Positions 14,736 through 22,493 of a DNA stretch of 54,744 nucleotides are shown piece after piece. Numbering within the stretch: the first letter of the stretch is position 1; every line of letters starts with the position of its first letter. Source of the stretch: a virus. The stretch lies in the IMG/VR virus record IMGVR_UViG_3300035072_000127, positions 1 to 54,744 of that record; one strand, given 5' to 3'. The notes under the pieces are model-generated. The model ran no database searches, had not been told where the DNA came from, and was given only the letters and a program-made list of their open reading frames with translations. The translations under genes and the position numbers were made by a program.

Positions 14736-15007
14736 GTAAGGCGAAGTTCGACCCACGCGCACCTCACATCATGTCTGTGATCGAACGTGTAGCGCGCGAA
14801 TATCACGTCCCGGTCAGCGAGATATTGGGGCGCGCAAGAACCATTTTGATCATGAGAGCGCGCCGGGCGGCCATTAGGCAGGTGAAGAAGGAGCTGCCGG
14901 CGCTATCCTCGACGCAGATCTGGCGCATCTTCAACCGGGATCATACGACGATCCTTTATGCGCTGGGGCAATCTGCCTATGGGCGACAGATGGGGCACGG
15001 CAAATGA
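14732..15007 (+). CDS. DnaA domain IV-like HTH protein, 91 aa
   Basis: ALSSTQIWRIFNRDHTTILY matches the DnaA-box binding signature of DnaA domain IV (GRDHTTVLHA). The preceding helix VIERVAREYHVPVSEILG matches the first helix of that domain. ATPase domains are absent. It could bind DnaA boxes in a phage or host origin, as loader or competitor. Similar short DnaA-like proteins occur in alphaproteobacterial prophages. Confidence 0.8.
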   Translation: MSKAKFDPRAPHIMSVIERVAREYHVPVSEILGRARTILIMRARRAAIRQVKKELPALSSTQIWRIFNRDHTTILYALGQSAYGRQMGHGK

Positions 15008-16371
15008 GCTACGCCCTCGACCCCGCCGACCTTGCCGATCTCCCACGACCAATGACCGGGGAGGAGTTCGACGCTTTCGCCGCGAAAATCCTCGCCCCTC
15101 CACCATACATTTCGAAGTTCAACGCGCGGACATGGGCGCAGCTCGAGGAGCCAGGACAATCGCACGAATGGCTGATTAAGGGCGTCCTGACACGGCGCGA
15201 GGTCGCGATGATGGCGGGGCCATCGGGATGCGGGAAATCGTTCCTGAGTCTCGACCTCGCCATGGCGGTTTGCCGCGGAGAGCGATGGTTCGGGCAGTGG
15301 GTGCGCAAGGGCGGCGTGATCTACCAAGCGGGGGAAGGCAAGCGCGGGCTATTTAAGCGGCTGAAAGCCTATCGCCGAGAGAACGGCATCGACCTTTCGG
15401 CGCCGCTCGACTTCGTCCTGATGCCAGCCGGGCTAAACCTCTATTCGAGCGAGGATCACACCACCGCCTTTATCGATGAGTGCAGGCACTTCGCGGCGAC
15501 ATTTGCCGCCCCCTTGGAGCTCGTCGTCATTGACACATTCGGCGCCGCGACGGCGGGCGCCGACGAAAACGCGTCCAGAGATATGGGGCCGGTCCTTGAA
15601 CGCTGCGTCCGCATATCGGAAGCGCTTCAGGCGGTTGTTCTCCTGGTCCACCACATGAACGCTGGAGGAACCAAGGCGCGCGGCTGGACCGGTATCACCG
15701 CGAACATTGACTCCGTCCTCGGCGTCTCCCGCGTCATGACTGAGGGGAAGAACCAAGAGCCGGTGATGGATATCGACCGTCGCCAGATTCGAGAAATGAC
15801 GCTCGTGAAGCAGAAGGATGGAGAGGACGGGAAGCGCTGGCGCTTCGTCCTTCCTGCGGTCGAGATCGGCAGGGACGAAGACGGAGACCCTATCACCAGC
15901 TGCGTTGTTCGGGCCCCGAACGAAGAAGGCGAGCCAGGCGAGACGGCGAAGCCGACCGACGCCGGCATTAAGCTGACCCCTCAATGCGAAGTGTTCCTGC
16001 GCGCGGTCTACCGGGCGCTTTCAGAGCAAGGCGAGGATGCGCCGAACGAGCTCAATCTTCCGGCCGGTGCGAAGGTCGTACGGTGGAAGACGCTCGGCGA
16101 GGTTTTCGCAGGCATGGCTTTCGACGGGGCGGATGAGGCAGACCCGAAGAAGCGCCAGGACAAGCTCTCCCAGGCGATGAAGCGGCACGGCGAGAAGCTG
16201 ATGCAGCTACGGATCATCATGCGCGAGACGCCGTACATCTGGCTGACGGGCAAAAAGGTGCGCGGCTTCGCCAAGCGCGACGACACCGCAGAGGCGCGGC
16301 GTCGAGATGAAACGACGCAGGCGCCGGCACGAACGATGGAAGAAGTTCAAGGCGAGGATTTGCCGTTCTAA
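15004..16371 (+). CDS. RepA-like AAA (AAA_25) replicative ATPase/helicase, 455 aa
   Basis: Walker A is GPSGCGKS at residues 72-79 and Walker B is LELVVIDTFGAAT. VVLLVHHMNAGG followed by RGWTGI forms the sensor and arginine finger region typical of the RepA/AAA_25 group. The C-terminal ~130 residues are predicted winged-helix and end in EDLPF, reminiscent of an SSB-like acidic tip. It likely unwinds DNA with the primase at 10891. Confidence 0.82.
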   Translation: MSYALDPADLADLPRPMTGEEFDAFAAKILAPPPYISKFNARTWAQLEEPGQSHEWLIKGVLTRREVAMMAGPSGCGKSFLSLDLAMAVCRGERWFGQWVRKGGVIYQAGEGKRGLFKRLKAYRRENGIDLSAPLDFVLMPAGLNLYSSEDHTTAFIDECRHFAATFAAPLELVVIDTFGAATAGADENASRDMGPVLERCVRISEALQAVVLLVHHMNAGGTKARGWTGITANIDSVLGVSRVMTEGKNQEPVMDIDRRQIREMTLVKQKDGEDGKRWRFVLPAVEIGRDEDGDPITSCVVRAPNEEGEPGETAKPTDAGIKLTPQCEVFLRAVYRALSEQGEDAPNELNLPAGAKVVRWKTLGEVFAGMAFDGADEADPKKRQDKLSQAMKRHGEKLMQLRIIMRETPYIWLTGKKVRGFAKRDDTAEARRRDETTQAPARTMEEVQGEDLPF

Positions 16372-16389
16372 CCGAGGAAGGAAGAGACC

Positions 16390-16518
16390 GTGGCAGAGAA
16401 ATTCAGCTCCATCATGAACCGGACGCCAGACGCCGTGAAGGTGGTGGTGCTTTGGAGCGCAGTGAGTCTCGCTATCGGCGTGGCGATCGGCGCCTTTCTG
16501 GCAGCGAGGCCAGTCTGA
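16390..16518 (+). CDS. Single-span membrane microprotein, 42 aa
   Basis: GTG 16390 follows AGGAAGGAAGAG, a strong ribosome-binding site. One membrane helix is visible: VVVLWSAVSLAIGVAIGAFL. The N-terminus is polar. Function unknown. Confidence 0.65.
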   Translation: MAEKFSSIMNRTPDAVKVVVLWSAVSLAIGVAIGAFLAARPV

Positions 16519-16612
16519 CAGAGCAATACGGGCTATCTTTCGAAAAATTTCAGAACGTGGCGGGCGGCAAAAATGGCGAAATCTCTAGAGGTTGATTGGC
16601 GGTGGCGCGGAA

Positions 16613-16655
16613 TTTCTGACTCGCCAATGTCAGAAAATGCGGCGGCTTTGTCAGA
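16613..16655. promoter_or_regulatory. TCTGAC/GTCAGA palindrome plus half-site
   Basis: TTTCTGAC (16613-16620) and GTCAGAAA (16629-16636) form a perfect 8-bp inverted repeat with an 8-bp gap. A further GTCAGA lies at 16650-16655, and a TCTGACAGAG at 16514-16523. The site is directly upstream of the gene at 16670 and matches the cluster at 2101-2146, suggesting one regulator for both places. Confidence 0.5.
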
Positions 16656-16669
16656 GTAGAGGTGGTGGG

Positions 16670-17206
16670 ATGACCTTTGACGACTGCTACAGCCCAGAGG
16701 AGTCGAGGCGCCTTCTTAGCCAGGGCACTGGGATTGCCGATCGGCAACATGAAGCTCACTGGGATCGAGAGCGCGTCAGATGGCGAATGCGGCGAGGAGC
16801 CTATGTGCTCTGCCGATCGACCTCTTCCCCGAAGCCGGGTGAGCGCCTCACCTTCTGGCCCGATTGGAACTTGCATAGAGACATGGACGCCTTTGAGCGG
16901 AATGCCCGGCAGGAGGGCTATTCGTCCAAGACTCGGCGCCCCGATAGGGTGCGCGAGTCCTTCACGCCTTCCGAGATTTCAGACGCTGAGGCCGCAGCGC
17001 AATGGCTTCAAGCCTACCTCTCGGCGGAAGCGCATGTTCGCCCCCGCAAGGCCCTGCAGCTCTATCTCTGGTGCGACATCAGGCGCCTATCGATGCGCGA
17101 CTTCTGCGAGCGAATCGGGCTCCGCAAGAGCGCGGCCTACGAGCTCACGAACAAAGGTCTCGACATCATCCTTTCTGGGGTGATCGGCGATGGCCTGCTG
17201 CCGTGA
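16670..17206 (+). CDS. Hypothetical late-early phage protein, 178 aa
   Basis: ATG 16670 follows AGAGGTGGTGGG. The N-terminal half has aromatic and basic residues (EAHWDRERVRWRMRRGAYVL), and the C-terminal half includes LYLWCDIRRLSMRDFCERIG followed by RKSAAYELTNKGL, which resembles a helix-turn-helix. It is the last rightward gene before the antisense cassette and could be a late-gene regulator by position. The family is not recognised. Confidence 0.65.
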   Translation: MTFDDCYSPEESRRLLSQGTGIADRQHEAHWDRERVRWRMRRGAYVLCRSTSSPKPGERLTFWPDWNLHRDMDAFERNARQEGYSSKTRRPDRVRESFTPSEISDAEAAAQWLQAYLSAEAHVRPRKALQLYLWCDIRRLSMRDFCERIGLRKSAAYELTNKGLDIILSGVIGDGLLP

Positions 17207-17282
17207 CCTCGCGCCGCAGGCGCGCGGACGCTGGAAAGATATGAAGACATTCAACTAGGCGCTTACTGGGCGCGCTTGCAGA

Positions 17283-17531
17283 TCACATAAAATCGAGACC
17301 CCACAACTGGATTGCCGGGACCGGACAAAACCGGCATTTCTCACGCCCGAGGTAGACATCGAGTTTTGCCTCGCAAGAGACGAAGCGCCGCCCGCGAGGG
17401 TGTGCGCCGAGGCGGGGATAGGATGGCGTATCGCCCTGCGAAATTCGACCGCGCGCGCCACGCGCGGGCGACGTCTCGCCGGAGCGGCCAAAGCCGCCGC
17501 CCCGACCCGTAAAAGCCAAGACGTATTTCAC
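17283..17531 (-). CDS. Hypothetical protein, 82 aa, weakly supported
   Basis: GTG 17531 overlaps the upstream stop (GTGA), the coupling seen elsewhere in this cassette. The sequence is glycine- and arginine-rich, with a CRFC pair near the C-terminus (EKCRFCPVPAIQLWG). Composition is unusual and alternative frames are also open, so coding is uncertain. Confidence 0.35.
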   Translation of the reverse strand: MKYVLAFTGRGGGFGRSGETSPARGARGRISQGDTPSYPRLGAHPRGRRFVSCEAKLDVYLGREKCRFCPVPAIQLWGLDFM

Positions 17532-17737
17532 ATCGTGCTTTGTGGAATACCGAGGCGTTTGCGGAACCCAGCTGAGGCTTGCAGCTCGGTAAGGATGATC
17601 TCGACGTAGCGCGGGACGGGGGTATGGCCCGATTCCCATCGGTAGGCGACGCTGACGTGGACGCCTAACAGACGCGCCAGCGCCGGGTTGTTGAGACCCA
17701 GTGCGTCGCGAGCGGCAGTGAATTCGGCTTGGGTCAC
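17528..17737 (-). CDS. Small XRE-type HTH regulator, 69 aa
   Basis: GTG 17737 overlaps the upstream stop. The fold reads TQAEFTAARDALGLNNPALA, RLLGVHVSVAYRWESGHTPV, a full XRE helix-turn-helix. The protein is a likely candidate for binding the two palindromes upstream of this cassette, making it autoregulated. The longer open frame to 17860 lacks family sequence. Confidence 0.72.
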   Translation of the reverse strand: MTQAEFTAARDALGLNNPALARLLGVHVSVAYRWESGHTPVPRYVEIILTELQASAGFRKRLGIPQSTM

Positions 17738-17943
17738 TGAGCGTTGCACCACTCGACGAATTCGCGCTTGCGCTCGTCGCTGGGCCAATGGCCACGTTGG
17801 GGGTTGGCGATCCAGATATCCCCTTGCTCGCCGATTTCGACCTCCGAGGCGTTGCACCACTCGGTGACAAGGTTTTCCAGCATGCCGCCGTCTGCTTCGA
17901 CGTTGGTTTTGATCGCGAGGATAGCTTCGTTCACGGTCGTCAT
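17734..17943 (-). CDS. Hypothetical acidic protein, 69 aa
   Basis: AAGGAGAGATCAG precedes the ATG at 17943. The sequence NEAILAIKTNVEADGGMLEN and EWCNASEVEIGEQGDIWIAN is acidic, with two EWCNA motifs near residues 28 and 64. It is coupled to the HTH gene downstream. A small toxin/antitoxin-like or antirepressor role is conceivable but unsupported. Confidence 0.65.
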   Translation of the reverse strand: MTTVNEAILAIKTNVEADGGMLENLVTEWCNASEVEIGEQGDIWIANPQRGHWPSDERKREFVEWCNAQ

Positions 17944-17984
17944 CTGATCTCTCCTTTTTCTTGGCGGGTGAGTAAGGGAGGGGC

Positions 17985-18080
17985 TTAGCGCCCCTCCTTC
18001 TCCATCTCTTCGCCCGCCTTGTCGAGGATCTCGGTGATCAGGTCCAGGGCAAGGGCGGCAAGGTCAACATTCGCTTCCAT
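17985..18080 (-). CDS. Acidic mini-protein, 31 aa
   Basis: ATG 18080 is preceded on the minus strand by GGAGAGAGAAA. The product is one amphipathic acidic helix (MEANVDLAALALDLITEILD). It is the first gene of the leftward cassette, directly downstream of the palindromic operators. Confidence 0.5.
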   Translation of the reverse strand: MEANVDLAALALDLITEILDKAGEEMEKEGR

Positions 18081-18130
18081 TTTCTCTCTCCGTCTTTCCG
18101 AGGAGCCCTGCGCTCTCTCGATGATTTATA

Positions 18131-18179
18131 TTCGCATAATGCGAAGATCGGCGCAAGAGAAAAATTCGCATAATGCGAA
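18131..18179 (-). promoter_or_regulatory. Two identical 15-bp palindromic operators
   Basis: TTCGCATAATGCGAA is present at 18131-18145 and again at 18165-18179, with centres 34 bp apart. Each is a perfect palindrome around a central A. On the minus strand a TATAAA-like -10 overlaps the left copy, so binding should control the leftward HTH cassette. The region 18180-18300 shows nothing else I can support. Confidence 0.75.
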
Positions 18180-18304
18180 AAAAACCGAGGCGCCAGGTAA
18201 CCCGCGGCGGTAATAGTGGCCGCACCCCGATTCACACTGGGAGACGAACCCCAAGATTGTTGGCGCGCGGTCTCAGTCGGGGGCGGGGCGCGTTGCGTCA
18301 GCGT

Positions 18305-18322
18305 AGCCAAGCTGTCTTGGCT
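18305..18322 (+). repeat. Short hairpin directly before a start codon
   Basis: AGCCAAG (18305-18311) and CTTGGCT (18316-18322) form a perfect 7-bp stem with a CTGT loop, ending one base before ATG 18323. It may control translation or be a protein site. Confidence 0.5.
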
Positions 18323-18484
18323 ATGGCCGCGTTAACGTTTCATGTCCGGCGGGTTCTTGCCGCGCCTTACCCGATCGACCCAGAAGTCGTCTTCGGGGCG
18401 ATCCTCGCCGACGTGGATATCCTCCCTCTACAGGCGGAAGCGGCGTGGAATGAAAGCTTGCGTTTAGCCTCATGCCGGTCCTGA
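18323..18484 (+). CDS. Small ORF upstream of terminase small subunit, 53 aa
   Basis: From ATG 18323 the frame reads MAALTFHVRRVLAAPYPIDP and VFGAILADVDILPLQAEAAW, overlapping terS by 13 bp. The reading is plausible but no ribosome-binding site is clear. Coding status is uncertain. Confidence 0.3.
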   Translation: MAALTFHVRRVLAAPYPIDPEVVFGAILADVDILPLQAEAAWNESLRLASCRS

Positions 18485-19035
18485 AAAATCCAAAGCACGA
18501 ACTGTTCGCTCAAGAAGTCGCAAAAGGGGTGACTTTAGAGACAGCATACGCCCTCGCGGGATACGCCCCGTCGCGCAAAAACGCCCAGAGGCTGAGGTCA
18601 AATGAGGGCGTTTCGAGGCGAGTTGAGGAAATCCTGAGCCGGGCCGCTGAAAAAACAGGAGTTTCGATCGAGAAAGTCCTTTCTGAGCTAGCAAAGATTG
18701 GGTTCTCGGATATTCGCAAGGCCGTGAAGTGGCGGAGCAACCCATCTGCAGACCAAGATGCCCTCAGTTGCTCCTCTAGGAACCCCGCCTCGAACATAGT
18801 TGAGATCATCAGCAGCGATGAGATTGACGACGTGACGGCAGCCGCCATCGCTGAGATTAGCCAGAACGAGAAAGGCGGCTTGAAGATCAAGCTCCACGAC
18901 AAGCGAGCCGCCCTGGTTGACCTCGGTCGCCACCTCGGCATGTTCAAAGAGAAGGTGGAAGTTACGGGGAAAGATGGCGGACCTATCGAAACCGAAAAGA
19001 CTATCGTGATCCTTCCCGCGAATGGCAGAGATTAA
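18472..19035 (+). CDS. terS: Terminase small subunit
   Basis: The N-terminal helix-turn-helix HELFAQEVAKGVTLETAYAL, AGYAPSRKNAQRLRSN is typical of Terminase_2-type small subunits that recognise the packaging site. EKVLSELAKIGFSDIRKAVK and LHDKRAALVDLGRHLGMF are further family landmarks. It is 187 residues, overlaps terL, and starts the late operon. Confidence 0.88.
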   Translation: MPVLKNPKHELFAQEVAKGVTLETAYALAGYAPSRKNAQRLRSNEGVSRRVEEILSRAAEKTGVSIEKVLSELAKIGFSDIRKAVKWRSNPSADQDALSCSSRNPASNIVEIISSDEIDDVTAAAIAEISQNEKGGLKIKLHDKRAALVDLGRHLGMFKEKVEVTGKDGGPIETEKTIVILPANGRD

Positions 19036-20392
19036 AGCTCAGCCAGGACCCCAAGAAAGGTTCCTGAGTAGCAACGCGGATATCGCCATCTACGGGGGGG
19101 CGGCGGGCGGGGGAAAGTCCTACGCGCTGCTGTTGGAGGCGCTTCGCCATGTCGGCGTTCCCGGCTTTTCGGCGGTCATCTTCCGCCGCACGCTCGCTGA
19201 CGTAAAGAAGCCGGGGTCGATCTGGGACACGAGCGTCGGAATCTACGGCTTGGTTGGCGCGCGCCCGCGCCTTGACACTCTGACGTGGTCGTTCCGGTCT
19301 GGGGCTAAAATTGCGTGTGGCCACTTAGAGCACGAAACCACCGTGCTGGATTGGCAAGGCGCGCAAGTGCCTCTGATCTGTTTCGACGAGCTGACCCATT
19401 TCAGCCGGGCCCAGTTCTTCTACATGCTCTCGCGCAGCCGCTCGACATGCGGGGTGCGTCCTTACATCCGCGCCACCACGAACCCAGACGCTGACTCATG
19501 GGTGGCGGAGCTGCTGGCATGGTGGATCGACCAGGATAGCGGCCTGCCCATCCCGGAGCGGGCTGGCGCCGTCCGGTGGTTTACTCGAGTGGGCGACATC
19601 CTGCAGTGGGCGGATTCCGCCGAGGAGCTGCGGAACAGGTTCGAGGGTTGCGAGCCCAAGTCGCTGACGTTCATCCCGTCGAGGCTGGAGGACAACGCGA
19701 TCCTAATGGCCGCCGACCCCGGCTATCGCGCCAACCTGCTCGCGATGCCGCGGGTGGAGCGCGAGCGGTTGCTGGGGGGGAACTGGAAGGTGCGCCCAAC
19801 CGCTGGGCTCTACTTCCGGCGCCACTGGGTGCGCGTCGTAGACACCATCCCGGCAGGCACCCGTTTCGTGCGAGGCTGGGATTTAGCGGCGACGCGCAAG
19901 ACCGACGATAACGACCCAGACTGGACGTGCGGCACCAAGATCGGACAAGCGCCAGACGGGACATTCATCGTGGCGGATCATCGACGCATGCGCGAAGGGC
20001 CGCTCGAGGTCCAGAGAGCTGTCAGGAACACAGCGGAGCAGGATGGCCCCGCCGTGGTTGTGCATCTCCCGCAGGATCCTGGCCAGGCTGGCAAGGATCA
20101 GGTCGTTACTTACACCAAGTCTCTCGTCGGCTTTAACGTTCGCTTCCGCCCGGTGACTGGCGATAAGGGAACCCGCTTCGGAGGGTTCTCCGCGCAGGCG
20201 GAGGCCGGCAACGTGGCGGTGCTCCGCGGTCCATGGAACGAGGACTGGTTTACTGCGCTGGAGGGTTTCCCTGACGCAGCCCATGATGACGACGCTGACT
20301 CCACTTCGGAGGCGTTCAATGCCCTGGTTGCGAAGCGCGCTCCTTTGGTTATTTCGCCGGACGCCATGCGCCGCGTCGGAGCCGTCAGGTGA
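19022..20392 (+). CDS. terL: Terminase large subunit
   Basis: The ATPase domain shows a Walker A in IYGGAAGGGKSYALLLE and a Walker B with catalytic Glu in LICFDELTHFSR. The C-terminal nuclease starts with RFVRGWDLAATRKTDDND, and DADSTSEAFNAL carries the last acidic residues. At 456 residues it is near the usual length. It packages DNA into the prohead together with TerS and the portal. Confidence 0.93.
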   Translation: MAEIKAQPGPQERFLSSNADIAIYGGAAGGGKSYALLLEALRHVGVPGFSAVIFRRTLADVKKPGSIWDTSVGIYGLVGARPRLDTLTWSFRSGAKIACGHLEHETTVLDWQGAQVPLICFDELTHFSRAQFFYMLSRSRSTCGVRPYIRATTNPDADSWVAELLAWWIDQDSGLPIPERAGAVRWFTRVGDILQWADSAEELRNRFEGCEPKSLTFIPSRLEDNAILMAADPGYRANLLAMPRVERERLLGGNWKVRPTAGLYFRRHWVRVVDTIPAGTRFVRGWDLAATRKTDDNDPDWTCGTKIGQAPDGTFIVADHRRMREGPLEVQRAVRNTAEQDGPAVVVHLPQDPGQAGKDQVVTYTKSLVGFNVRFRPVTGDKGTRFGGFSAQAEAGNVAVLRGPWNEDWFTALEGFPDAAHDDDADSTSEAFNALVAKRAPLVISPDAMRRVGAVR

Positions 20393-20402
20393 AGAGGAAA
20401 TG

Positions 20403-20777
20403 ATGAGCGCCGATCTGCACTACAAGAACGCCCTGGCGTCCATCGCCCAAGTCCAAACCCATTCGGAATACCTGCTGCAGCTGGTGAATTGGCTGCGGGG
20501 GAACGGAGAGCTGCAAATGGCCCAACAGATCATCGAAGAATTCACCGCCGCTTTCGCGCGGCTCACCGCCGCTTATGACACCGAGAAGCACATCGCTGAT
20601 GGCGCTGCGGCGTCGCAGGATCAGGTGACCGCAGCGCGCAGCCAGCTTGTCGACGCCCAAAACCAGCTCGCCGCGGCGCAGGAAGCTCTTGTGAATGAGC
20701 AGAACAAGAACGCCGAGCTCGAGAAGGCGCTCAATGACGCCATCGCGGCGGTCAACTCGCGCGCCCCGGCGCCGTGA
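20403..20777 (+). CDS. Coiled-coil phage protein, 124 aa
   Basis: GAAGAGGAA precedes tandem ATGs at 20400 and 20403. Residues 50-115 form a heptad-rich helix (SQDQVTAARSQLVDAQNQLA, AAQEALVNEQNKNAELEKAL). Location between terL and portal suggests a head-assembly accessory; function unknown. Confidence 0.65.
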   Translation: MSADLHYKNALASIAQVQTHSEYLLQLVNWLRGNGELQMAQQIIEEFTAAFARLTAAYDTEKHIADGAAASQDQVTAARSQLVDAQNQLAAAQEALVNEQNKNAELEKALNDAIAAVNSRAPAP

Positions 20778-20851
20778 CTGACGCGGCCGCGGTCCTAATC
20801 GCAGTGTATAGCGTCGTCGCAGCGCTCGTCATCACGGCTGCTTTCTGGTGA
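20774..20851 (+). CDS. Membrane microprotein, 25 aa
   Basis: GTG 20774 overlaps the upstream stop, and its own TGA overlaps the portal start (GTGA). The product is one hydrophobic helix, AAVLIAVYSVVAALVITAAF. Double coupling suggests translation. Confidence 0.45.
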   Translation: MTDAAAVLIAVYSVVAALVITAAFW

Positions 20852-22488
20852 GCGAACCTCGTCGCCGAAAGGTGCCCCCCGGCAAGCCGCGTAAGGCTGT
20901 GAGGATCACTGCAGACAGCAAAATGGCGCTTGCCATCCACGAGCGCCAGAAGGCCGTGCGGCAGACGCCTGTCGCCGACATTTTCAAGCCGGCGGAGCAT
21001 CCTCCCGGCGTCGCGCCAGAAGGGCGCGGGATGGCGTTGGACGCTGCGGCCACATACGGGGATTGGGCGGGCCAATGGCTCGCCTCCGCGATCTCCGAGG
21101 GGCAAGGGTTCATTGGCTATCCATACCTTGCCGAACTCGCCCAGCGCCCCGAATACCGCCGCGCCGTCGAAATTATCGCCTGGGAGATGACCCGCAAGTG
21201 GATCAAGTTCACTGCGACGGGAGACGACGACAAGTCGGACAAGATCAAAGATCTCGAGGCAGAGTTCGATCGCCTCAAGGTCAAGAGGGCGTTCCGGCGC
21301 GCTGCGGAAGTAGACGGGTTCTTTGGCCGGGCGCACATCTTTCCCGACTTTGGCCACCCAACATCTGACCTGGGTAAGCCAGTTGGCGACGGCACGGAGC
21401 GCGGCAGTAAGGCGAAGATCGCCACTGGCTCTTTGAAGAGCCTGCGCGTCATCGAGGCGATGTGGGCTTACCCAATGGCCTACAACGCAAGCGATCCGCT
21501 CTTGCCAGACTGGTACGCGCCCCATACGTGGGGGATCATGGGGAGGGATGTCCACGCGACTCGCCTATTGACGTTCGTCGGGCGCCCGGTGCCGGACATC
21601 TTGAAGCCCGCGTATTCCTTCGGCGGCTTGGCGCTGACCCAGATGATGAAGCCGTATGTCGATATCTGGCTTCAGACCAGACAGTCGGTCGCGGATCTCA
21701 TCAAAGCGTTCTCGACAATGGTCCTGCAGACCAACATGGCCGGGACGACGGGCGCGGTTGACCAGGGGCTGTTCGATCGCGTCGCGTTTTTCAACCAGTT
21801 CCGCTCCAATGAATCGACCATGGTGATCGATAAGGAGACGGAAGACCTCAAGAACGTCGCGGCGCCGCTTAGCGGCCTGGACGCGCTCCAGGCGCAGTCT
21901 CAGGAGCATCTGTGCGCGATTACCGGCATCCCGCTGGTAAAGTACACCGGCATCTCCCCGGCCGGCCTCAACGCCTCGTCGGAAGGCGAGTTGCGCGTCT
22001 TCTACGACGGCATCTATGCCGCCCAGATCAATCTCTTCGAGGAGCCCTTGCAGCGGCTCCTCCGCTTCGTCCAGCTCTCGCTTTTCGGCGAAGTTGACCC
22101 GGAGATAGGCTTCGACTTTATTCCCCTCTGGGAAATGTCGGAGAAGGAAAAGGCGGAAATCCGCAAAGCCAACGCCGAGACGGGGCAAATCCTCGTGGAT
22201 GGCGGCGCGCTTAGCCCCGAGGAAGAGCGGTGCCGCGTCATTGACGACGAGGACTCGCCCTATGCCGGGCTGGATCCAGATGAAATGCCGCTGCCGGAGG
22301 AGCAGGAAGGCGTTCTGAGCGTCAAAGGCCACCCGACGCGTCCCGATGAGGAAGGCGATGGCGAGCTAGGCCATCTTGCCTGGCAGGAGGGCGTGCGGCG
22401 TGGTGAAGTTCAGTCTGGAGGAAATCCTCGGCTATCTGCCGGTAACGGCGCAGGACGCGCTGAAGCCGAAGAAGCGAGGAGAGCCTAA
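20848..22488 (+). CDS. Portal protein (DUF1073 / Phage_portal_3 type), 546 aa
   Basis: Family segments: AQRPEYRRAVEIIAWEMTRK, GFFGRAHIFPDF, YAPHTWGIMGRDVHATRLL, and CAITGIPLVKYTGISPAGLN followed by ASSEGELRVFYDG. The portal forms the dodecameric DNA channel at one capsid vertex. The last 30 residues are unusual for the family and overlap a small open frame (GTG 22400), so the true C-terminus is somewhat uncertain. Confidence 0.88.
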   Translation: MSEPRRRKVPPGKPRKAVRITADSKMALAIHERQKAVRQTPVADIFKPAEHPPGVAPEGRGMALDAAATYGDWAGQWLASAISEGQGFIGYPYLAELAQRPEYRRAVEIIAWEMTRKWIKFTATGDDDKSDKIKDLEAEFDRLKVKRAFRRAAEVDGFFGRAHIFPDFGHPTSDLGKPVGDGTERGSKAKIATGSLKSLRVIEAMWAYPMAYNASDPLLPDWYAPHTWGIMGRDVHATRLLTFVGRPVPDILKPAYSFGGLALTQMMKPYVDIWLQTRQSVADLIKAFSTMVLQTNMAGTTGAVDQGLFDRVAFFNQFRSNESTMVIDKETEDLKNVAAPLSGLDALQAQSQEHLCAITGIPLVKYTGISPAGLNASSEGELRVFYDGIYAAQINLFEEPLQRLLRFVQLSLFGEVDPEIGFDFIPLWEMSEKEKAEIRKANAETGQILVDGGALSPEEERCRVIDDEDSPYAGLDPDEMPLPEEQEGVLSVKGHPTRPDEEGDGELGHLAWQEGVRRGEVQSGGNPRLSAGNGAGRAEAEEARRA

Positions 22489-22493
22489 GTCGG

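Noticed and set aside
18180-18322. tRNA-like sequence in the intergenic region before terS
   Set aside because: No cloverleaf could be drawn; only the short hairpin at 18305-18322 is supported.
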